Source: Deltaproteobacteria bacterium
GTDB taxonomy: Bacteria > Myxococcota_A > UBA9160 > SMWR01
NCBI GenBank assembly: GCA_019313605.1
Contig: JAFDAW010000039.1
Coordinates: 1-13,489 of the forward strand
Length of the DNA stretch: 13,489 nt
Direction: 5' to 3'
Shown: one piece after another, positions 7,487-12,621 of the stretch
How the letters are laid out: the number at the start of each line of letters is the position of its first letter
How positions within the stretch are numbered: the first letter of the stretch is position 1
The notes under the pieces: model-generated
Seen by the model: only the letters and a program-made list of their open reading frames with translations
What the model was told of the DNA's origin: nothing
Databases searched by the model: none
Translations under genes and position numbers: made by a program

Positions 7487-8301
7487 TGCCGCGTCGGTCC
7501 ATCGCAGATCGCTGGATGCTCGCGATCGCGATTCTCGCGGTTCTATGCGTTGCCGGGTGCCAGACTTCGGCTCTTGGGCGCCGCCAGTACAAGTTGATGT
7601 CGGAAGCGGAAATGTCCCAGATGGGAGCCACAGCGTTTTCCGAAATCTCGAAACAGACGCCTGCGTCCCGAGATGCCCGTGAAAACGCAATGGTCGCTTG
7701 TGTCGCGAATGCGATCACGCAGAGCCTGGTCGGTTCGAACTCGAACACACGCTGGGAAGTCCGAGTGTTCGCCGATAAAACGCCGAATGCGTTCGCGCTG
7801 CCGGGCGGAAAGATCGGCGTGAATACGGGACTTCTGCAGGTGGCCCGCACGCAGGGCCAGCTCGCCGCGGTGATCGCCCACGAGGTCGTACATGTGATGG
7901 AAGGCCACGCGAACGAGCGAGTGACGGCGGAGTTAGCGAAGAATTCGGCAATGCAAGTCGCTTACGTGCTCGCCGACGCATCGAACCCGATGTACGGCCA
8001 GATGGTCGGGCTGCTCGGTGCAGGTGTTCAGGTGGGCGTGATGCTTCCCTTCGGTCGCAAGCAAGAACGCGAAGCCGACCTGCTCGGCCTAGATCTCATG
8101 GCGACAGCGGGTTTCGACCCGCGCGAGAGCATTGCGCTCTGGCACAACATGTCGAAAGCCGGTGGCGGCCAGCCCCCGGAGTTTCTATCGACCCATCCGT
8201 CACACGGCACCCGGATCCGCGATCTCGAGCAACGCCTCCCGCAAGTGATGCCTCTTTACGAAGAAGCGAAGGCGCGAGGACGCGCACCCCGCTGCTACTG
8301 A
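7486..8301 (+). CDS. M48 family zinc metalloprotease lipoprotein (LoiP/YcaL-like)
   Basis: The 271-residue product begins with a lipoprotein signal: MPRRS basic start, hydrophobic MLAIAILAVLCVAG, and lipobox VAGC with Cys25. The catalytic domain shows NAFALPGGKIGVNTGLL (101-117), the zinc motif HEVVH (132-136) with catalytic Glu133, and the third zinc ligand Glu196 in READLLGLD. A late STHPSHGTR segment (236-244) is typical of M48 proteases. Size and layout match the outer-membrane lipoproteins LoiP and YcaL of E. coli, which take part in envelope quality control. Without TPR repeats it is shorter than BepA. The ATG at 7486 overlaps the cupin stop by one base; the longer open frame upstream lies inside the cupin gene and is not protein-like. 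Confidence 0.92.
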   Translation: MPRRSIADRWMLAIAILAVLCVAGCQTSALGRRQYKLMSEAEMSQMGATAFSEISKQTPASRDARENAMVACVANAITQSLVGSNSNTRWEVRVFADKTPNAFALPGGKIGVNTGLLQVARTQGQLAAVIAHEVVHVMEGHANERVTAELAKNSAMQVAYVLADASNPMYGQMVGLLGAGVQVGVMLPFGRKQEREADLLGLDLMATAGFDPRESIALWHNMSKAGGGQPPEFLSTHPSHGTRIRDLEQRLPQVMPLYEEAKARGRAPRCY

Positions 8302-8348
8302 AGCGCGCACTGGCGACGAATGATCCATGTAGAAGGATCTCGTCTGAC

Positions 8349-8699
8349 CTAATCGGAGATCTCGCGTCCCGTAATCGTTCGGTGGTCTCGGTATTCGGAG
8401 AAATCGCCGTAGTAGCGCGACGTCGTGAAGCGCCAAGGGGCGCTGACAATATACGTCCCAAGGCTCCGCGGACCAGTTGCAGCACCAATCGGATACGTGA
8501 TCGGCAAACTAGCGATAAAAACGGCTGTCGATGCGATCGATAGAACAAGACTGGGTGGCCGGACAAACACGAAATCGATCGCCATCAGCCAGCCGGGGGC
8601 AAGAGAGCCCGGCCCGGGCCCATCGTCTCGCTCCGCCATCGCGACCGGAGCGCCAAGCAGGGTGATGGCTGCCAGCAACGTACAGAGGAAAATTCGCAC
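8349..8699 (-). CDS. small exported protein of unknown function
   Basis: I do not assign a function. The 116-residue product starts at a GTG at 8699, chosen because AAGGAG precedes it with 6-nt spacing and because the protein then opens directly with a signal peptide (MRIFLCTLLAAITLLGAPVAMA, likely cleaved after AMA at 22). A second hydrophobic stretch follows at about 38-72 (IDFVFVRPPSLVLSIAS onward), which is probably membrane-embedded. A polar tail contains APWRFTTSRYYGDFSEYRD (87-105). The layout resembles short uncharacterised inner-membrane or periplasmic proteins with a VRP...SLP pattern. It is convergent with the M48 gene and is preceded by a consensus sigma-54 promoter. A longer in-frame start at 8837 is rejected, since it would bury the signal peptide and the ribosome binding site. 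Confidence 0.75.
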   Translation of the reverse strand: MRIFLCTLLAAITLLGAPVAMAERDDGPGPGSLAPGWLMAIDFVFVRPPSLVLSIASTAVFIASLPITYPIGAATGPRSLGTYIVSAPWRFTTSRYYGDFSEYRDHRTITGREISD

Positions 8700-8736
8700 T
8701 AGAAACTCCTTTTTGAGTAGCGGGACAACGCAAGGA

Positions 8737-8751
8737 GCAAATCCTGTGCCA
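8737..8751 (-). promoter_or_regulatory. sigma-54 (-24/-12) promoter of the small exported protein gene
   Basis: On the minus strand, TTGGCACAGGATTTGCT contains TGGCAC (-24) and TTGC (-12), with the invariant GG and GC dinucleotides separated by exactly 10 nt. This is a near-perfect RpoN promoter. Transcription would start near 8725, leaving a leader of about 26 nt that carries the AAGGAG site ahead of the GTG at 8699. Such promoters need an enhancer-binding activator, so expression is probably conditional. Confidence 0.75.
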
Positions 8752-8817
8752 ATCGCTGGGCACGAAAATCTAGGTAGCAAAACGTCAATGGGTTGAAATG
8801 GATACGTCGGGATGTGC

Positions 8818-8894
8818 GTACCGTTCACTCGAGTCAACCTAATCTGCCAGGCGTCGGCGAGGCAGATTACAGAGCCCCGACGCCTACTCGGTAC
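8818..8894. repeat. interleaved inverted repeats (possible activator site or pseudoknot)
   Basis: TAATCTGCC at 8840-8848 is perfectly complementary to GGCAGATTA at 8861-8869. The 12-nt loop holds GGCGTCGG (8850-8857), which is perfectly complementary to CCGACGCC at 8877-8884. Outside these, GTACCG (8818-8823) pairs with CGGTAC (8889-8894), and ACTCGAGT at 8827-8834 is a palindrome. The element sits about 90 bp upstream of the sigma-54 promoter at 8737-8751, the usual distance for an enhancer-binding-protein site. Confidence 0.7.
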
Positions 8895-9066
8895 ACAGGT
8901 GTGAATTTTATTGCGGATCTACAGTGCCGCTCTCCGGCAATGGGCGTCGGAGCGTTCTGAGCGACTCGGCACCCTCGACCACTGCACTTCCTCCGCTCGC
9001 TTGCAGCCCGAGGGCCCCAGATTTGCCTCCCGCCGCACAGAGATCGAGAGGTTGCTCATGCAGATA

Positions 9067-9458
9067 TCAATGATCACCGCAGGACGAAGCGGACTTCGTC
9101 GGCGTGAGGGCGCGTTCCTGGCAGAAATTCGCCAAATCGGCATCGAGATCCATCGCTCGCGCGTACTGGTGACCCGCGTAGGTTGCCGAAGCGATGATCC
9201 CCGGCGCGCTGCAATCGCCGATCTGCTCGATCTCGACCCGCTCATGGAGCGCGTAATAGAGCGCGGCTCGCGAGACGTCACCATGACGACACCGGCCGCC
9301 TCAACCTCGCGGTTGCGCCCCGTATACGCGCAGGCCAGAGTCGCCTTGCTTCCCGCCAATGATTCAACAACGGTACCCGTTTCGAGGCGAACGCCGAGCG
9401 CGATGAGCGTCGCCTGGGTGCGCTTTTGTTCTTCGGTCATGTACACCCACTCGCACAC
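9067..9458 (-). pseudogene. truncated, frameshifted remnant of a trimethylamine dehydrogenase-family flavoenzyme
   Basis: About 130 codons resembling the C-terminal end of the TMADH/dimethylamine dehydrogenase/N-methylproline demethylase family (old-yellow-enzyme barrel plus FAD/NAD domains, about 680 residues when intact) survive in two frames. The first frame reads VCEWVYMTEEQKRTQATLIA, continues through ATLACAYTGR and ends near VTSREP at about 9264. The second frame resumes with ALYYALHERVEIEQIGDCSA, then PGIIASATYAGHQYARAMD, and stops at a TGA at 9067-9069. The shift lies between about 9255 and 9266. The catalytic barrel, the Fe-S cysteines and the start are absent. The recognisable homology stops just beside the heptanucleotide repeat at 9466-9489, which suggests a deletion or rearrangement there. 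It is non-functional as it stands. Confidence 0.75.
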
Positions 9459-9465
9459 CTGTCGC

Positions 9466-9489
9466 TTGGGATTTGGGATTTGGGATTTG
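9466..9489. repeat. TTGGGAT heptanucleotide tandem repeat
   Basis: Three perfect copies of TTGGGAT (9466-9472, 9473-9479, 9480-9486) are followed by TTG. The array lies immediately upstream of the surviving pseudogene sequence and may mark the breakpoint of its truncation. The remaining DNA between the pseudogene and the DUF1326 gene (to 9606) shows no supported gene. Confidence 0.85.
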
Positions 9490-9606
9490 CAAGAGCAGCT
9501 GCCGAGTAGAACCAGGCCGCCAAGCCGAACGCGGCTGCGATTGCGATCCCGATACCGCCAATCCGCGCCGTGCCACCTCCTGTTGTAACGCGGCGCGCCG
9601 TCGTGC

Positions 9607-10218
9607 TCAGGGTCCTTCCCACTCGACTTGCGCGTACTCGCCGCTGCCGCCGGAGAGTTCCCAGTTGCGGCCCCAGTCGCGGAAACGGCTCTTCGTGCTC
9701 CGGCAGACGGTGACGTCGGCCCCCATCCAATATTTGGTGTTGGTGATCTTTGTCGTGCCGTCACCGTTCGCGCCTTCGATCGGCTCGATGGCGCCGTCGA
9801 TGATCCTGGGAATCTTGAAGGTCCAGCCCTTGCCGGCTTGCTTGAATTCGATCGGGACTCGCTTTACACCGAGAAACTCTGCGACCATGATCGAAAACCA
9901 ACCGGTGGTACCACCGGCCTTGCCCGACAAGATCTCCGTCAGGGCCTGGGCGGCTGCATCACTGGCGCGTTCGTCGATATAGAGCGCCACGGTCCACTTG
10001 CCTTCGGCGAGCGGTCCCGGGATGTCCATCAACACGCCAACACTGAGGCCGTCGAGCGATTCGTCTCCGGCGTGACCTTCGTCGATGTGCAAACCCCACC
10101 AGGTGTGGCAGACCCCATAGGTAGGCTGGGCCTTGCCGAGCGCAATCACGCAGGGGCAAAACACATCGCAGTTACAACTGAGAATCAACTCGCCACGAAT
10201 CTTCCAATTGTCAGTCAT
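9607..10218 (-). CDS. DUF1326 domain-containing protein
   Basis: The product is 203 residues and spans a full DUF1326 (PF07040) domain. The family hallmark is the cysteine cluster CNCDVFCPC at 15-23, followed by GVCHTWWG (36-43) with another Cys and His. Together these look like a metal- or redox-active site near the N-terminus. There is no signal peptide or membrane segment, so it is probably cytoplasmic. The biochemical role of the family is not established. The ATG at 10218 follows GGGAGA. It starts 24 bp after the stop of the DUF2182 gene, so the two form an operon, an arrangement I recall as recurrent for these two families. The C-terminal portion (KYWMGADVTVCRSTKSRFRD) carries a further Cys. 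Confidence 0.9.
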   Translation of the reverse strand: MTDNWKIRGELILSCNCDVFCPCVIALGKAQPTYGVCHTWWGLHIDEGHAGDESLDGLSVGVLMDIPGPLAEGKWTVALYIDERASDAAAQALTEILSGKAGGTTGWFSIMVAEFLGVKRVPIEFKQAGKGWTFKIPRIIDGAIEPIEGANGDGTTKITNTKYWMGADVTVCRSTKSRFRDWGRNWELSGGSGEYAQVEWEGP

Positions 10219-10242
10219 TTCGTCTCCCTTCCGAAGTCCAAT

Positions 10243-11040
10243 TCATAGCGCAGCGAGCAAGGTCGTACCGAGCACACCCGCTCCCCAGACGACGAGCCCA
10301 GCCCCCGCGATTCGCCCTACGGTCCGGCCGGCCGGCAGTGCTTTCTCTGCCAGCATGAAGACCGCAAGCCCGGCTGTCCAGAGCAGATTCATCGATCCTC
10401 CGACGAACATCAGCGCCATCAGCGCCCAACAGCAGCCGATGCAGAAGCGACCGTGGGAAATTCCCATCTTGATTCCACCCACGGCACCCGGCTGCCACTG
10501 TGTCATCAGAAACCAGAGCGGAGAGCGACAGCGATGAAGGCACGCCTCTTTCAATTGGCTGAATTGAAAGGCTCCCGCGCCGAGCAATACGGTCCCCGCA
10601 AAGACGCGGTTGGTCGACTCGCCGGCCATCGTGGTCCAGGACGCTTGATGCAAACCCCATTGCGCGCAGGCGGCGACCCCGCTGAATGCAGTCATGACGA
10701 TCGCGTATCCGAGCAGGAAGCCGGTCGCCGGGGCGACCGGGTTGGTGGACTCCGACTGCCCCCGGCTGATCTTCGCGAGGGTCAGCACCATCGGCGCCGC
10801 TGTCGGAAGCATCATTGCCAGCATCATCACGGTCCACATCCCGAATGTCATCGCGAGATCGGTTCCGCTCCACGCCTGCGGCTGCGCGAGCATCACCCCG
10901 TGGCCTGCGTGGCCCGTGTCTCCGGATAACAATATCGTGTAGGCCCACGCAATCGCCGAAATTCCGATCAAGCCCGAGAGTAGGACGAGGCGATCGCGTT
11001 GAACGATGATTTCCAGAGCGGTCGTCCGTTGACTGGACAC
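10243..11040 (-). CDS. DUF2182 predicted metal-binding integral membrane protein
   Basis: The product is 265 residues with about six to seven hydrophobic segments, belonging to DUF2182 (PF09948, annotated as a predicted metal-binding membrane protein). Conserved features are MWTVMMLAMMLPTAAPM (68-84), the Cys/His stretch LKEACLHRCRSP (163-174), GRFCIGCCWALMALMFVGG (197-215) and NLLWTAGLAVFMLAEK (218-233). Two HxxH-like histidines lie in DTGHAGHG (41-48), after the first membrane segment. The start is a GTG at 11040 with GAGGA five nt upstream. A longer open frame reaches 11259 but overlaps the preceding sterol reductase gene and is not protein-like. Function is unknown; metal or thiol chemistry in the membrane is inferred from the cysteines and from the linked DUF1326 gene. 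Confidence 0.88.
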   Translation of the reverse strand: MSSQRTTALEIIVQRDRLVLLSGLIGISAIAWAYTILLSGDTGHAGHGVMLAQPQAWSGTDLAMTFGMWTVMMLAMMLPTAAPMVLTLAKISRGQSESTNPVAPATGFLLGYAIVMTAFSGVAACAQWGLHQASWTTMAGESTNRVFAGTVLLGAGAFQFSQLKEACLHRCRSPLWFLMTQWQPGAVGGIKMGISHGRFCIGCCWALMALMFVGGSMNLLWTAGLAVFMLAEKALPAGRTVGRIAGAGLVVWGAGVLGTTLLAAL

Positions 11041-11180
11041 GAATTCCTCGTTTCGTCGTAATCGCGCATAACCCGTGCACACCGGTGCGACGCGGGCCGT
11101 GAGCATACCCTTCCGGCCGCAGGATGGGGAAGGAAGCCAGGCCGGGAGCGTCCGATTCCAGTTCGGAATATTCGCTTTTT
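11041..11180. other. 140-bp spacer between sterol reductase and DUF2182 genes
   Basis: This spacer is long enough for a promoter of the DUF2182-DUF1326 pair, but no convincing -35/-10 pair was seen. A small ATTCC/GGAAT hairpin (11155-11169) lies just past the reductase stop, next to a run of six A on the minus strand. It is not a clear terminator. Confidence 0.4.
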
Positions 11181-12485
11181 TCAATACAGCCCGGGGACGA
11201 TCCGCCAGCGCACCCGACGGCAGTAGCGGTCCCAATCCTCTCCGTACTTGGCCGCACAACGCTCGTGGTCGCGGCGCTCGCGATGAATCAACAGGCCCGC
11301 AAAATAGATCGGATAGAAGTAGGGCAGCAGCGACTGAAACCCGCAGGGCAGCGACCAGGCGAGGCCCAGCAGCCAGTCACCCAGATAATTCGAATGGCGC
11401 GACCAACCCCAGAAACCCGAAACGAGCAGGCGGTTTCCGTGGCGGGTCTCGATGAATTCGGCGGGCTTGCCCCAGATCTGCAGACCCTTCGGATCGCTGC
11501 GAAAGCGGTGCTTCTGGAGATTCGACAAGCGAAATAGCATCACGCCGGTAAGCCCCAACAAGACACAGAACGCGGCGGCCCCGATCGAAAGATCCGGCGC
11601 GTGGTCGATCAGATAGTGGGCCTGAAGCGAGTAGGTCATCGGCACCCACGCGAGGTCGCCAAAGAGCAACATCCAGCCGAATTTCTCGTGCTGGACGTCG
11701 AGCGTCGTGAGGATCGCGGATTCGTACCAGAAATAATCGAGCACGTAGACGAGCTGCAGCGCGCAGACGACAAACATCGCGGTCGACAGTGAACCCTGGC
11801 GTTCGATCTGCACCGCGGCGAATGAAAAGACCACCAGAATCCAACCGATCAGGCCGGGGCGCGCCTCGAAGAAGACCTTGAGATCGAAGCCGGTGACGGG
11901 CGGAATGCGAGGGTGGCGCGCCGCCCCGAGGAAGTAGTCGACGATCACACCGCACGGTGTGTGTCTCGGTTCAGTGGCGCGCCCGTAGATCAGAAGGAAG
12001 AGCCCGAAGCCGTAGGAAAACAGCGTGATCACCGAAATCAACTCGCCGAAGTGATCGTAGATCCAGCGCAGCGGAAACAAACCGCTTCCGACGCCCGCGG
12101 CCACCACGACGGCGGTGATCAACAGCGACGAACGGCCATTCATTCGATAGCGGAGGCGGGTGCCGTCTTCGAGCGGCGTTCCCTCCACGGTCGGCCCCGG
12201 CGCAAAGGCCTGCAGCAACGCCTGGAATACCAGCCAGGCGAAGTAGACCGCTGCAGTTTCCCAACTCGGAGTCAGGCTCTGCGCAAAGGCGCCCAGATCG
12301 GCCTCGGTCCCCGGGAGCAAATCCCCGCCGTTGAAGCGCACGCAGAAATAGAGATACGCGGTCCCAATGGGTAGGGCGAACAGGAGCGCGAGATTCCCAG
12401 CGACTCCACCGAAGTCCGAGCGCGCTTGGCGCACGCGGGTTTCACCCCCGGTCGGACTGGCCCGATCCTGCTGATCCGCAGTCAT
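11181..12485 (-). CDS. ERG4/ERG24-family sterol reductase (delta-14-sterol reductase-like)
   Basis: The product is 434 residues with about nine or ten hydrophobic segments, a full-length member of PF01222. These enzymes reduce ring or side-chain double bonds of sterols with NADPH. Diagnostic segments are GFDLKVFFEARPGLIGW (199-215), FGDLAWVPMTYSLQAHYL (275-292) and the signature LLVSGFWGWSRHSNYLGDW (353-371). The conserved tail runs HRERRDHERC...KYGEDWDRYC...RIVPGLY to the last residue. The usual RELNPR-like motif is altered to AARHPRI (188-194). The ATG at 12485 is used although its ribosome binding site is weak. A longer open frame runs into the divergent SDR gene and is Arg/Ser-rich, so it is rejected. 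Sterol, or a related polycyclic lipid, as substrate follows from the family; which double bond is reduced cannot be told. Confidence 0.88.
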   Translation of the reverse strand: MTADQQDRASPTGGETRVRQARSDFGGVAGNLALLFALPIGTAYLYFCVRFNGGDLLPGTEADLGAFAQSLTPSWETAAVYFAWLVFQALLQAFAPGPTVEGTPLEDGTRLRYRMNGRSSLLITAVVVAAGVGSGLFPLRWIYDHFGELISVITLFSYGFGLFLLIYGRATEPRHTPCGVIVDYFLGAARHPRIPPVTGFDLKVFFEARPGLIGWILVVFSFAAVQIERQGSLSTAMFVVCALQLVYVLDYFWYESAILTTLDVQHEKFGWMLLFGDLAWVPMTYSLQAHYLIDHAPDLSIGAAAFCVLLGLTGVMLFRLSNLQKHRFRSDPKGLQIWGKPAEFIETRHGNRLLVSGFWGWSRHSNYLGDWLLGLAWSLPCGFQSLLPYFYPIYFAGLLIHRERRDHERCAAKYGEDWDRYCRRVRWRIVPGLY

Positions 12486-12533
12486 CGGAGGATCTTCGCA
12501 CAGGATGGGAAGCGCGCGGCACCCACTTCGCTC

Positions 12534-12592
12534 TTTGGTGTGAAGTTTTCGATGTGGCGAACCGGTTTCTCGCCTACTCTTCACAATCCAAA
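12534..12592. promoter_or_regulatory. nested inverted repeats in the divergent reductase-SDR promoter region
   Basis: TTTGGTGTGAAG at 12534-12545 is complementary to CTTCACAATCCAAA at 12579-12592, apart from a two-base AT bulge. Between the arms lie GGCGA (12556-12560) and TCGCC (12570-12574), flanking the palindrome AACCGGTT (12560-12567). The element sits in the 136-bp gap between the two divergent starts and could be a shared operator. Confidence 0.45.
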
Positions 12593-12621
12593 ATCTCGAA
12601 AGGATGAGCGAGGCCACTCTC

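Noticed and set aside
8322..8339. GATCC/GGATC hairpin between the M48 and small exported protein genes
   Set aside because: Only five base pairs and no T-run; too weak to call a terminator.
8700..8837. Extended start for the small exported protein
   Set aside because: The GTG at 8699 has a good ribosome binding site and places the signal peptide at the N-terminus. The extension would contain the sigma-54 promoter.
8911..9588. A 225-residue plus-strand open frame
   Set aside because: It is antisense to the flavoenzyme remnant, of biased composition and without motifs.
9437..9620. Small single-membrane-segment protein on the minus strand (GIGIAIAAAFGLAAWFYSAA)
   Set aside because: An AGGAGG lies near 9580, but no start codon in this frame is properly spaced from it, and the frame runs through the heptanucleotide repeat. 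It may be vestigial, but it is not supportable.
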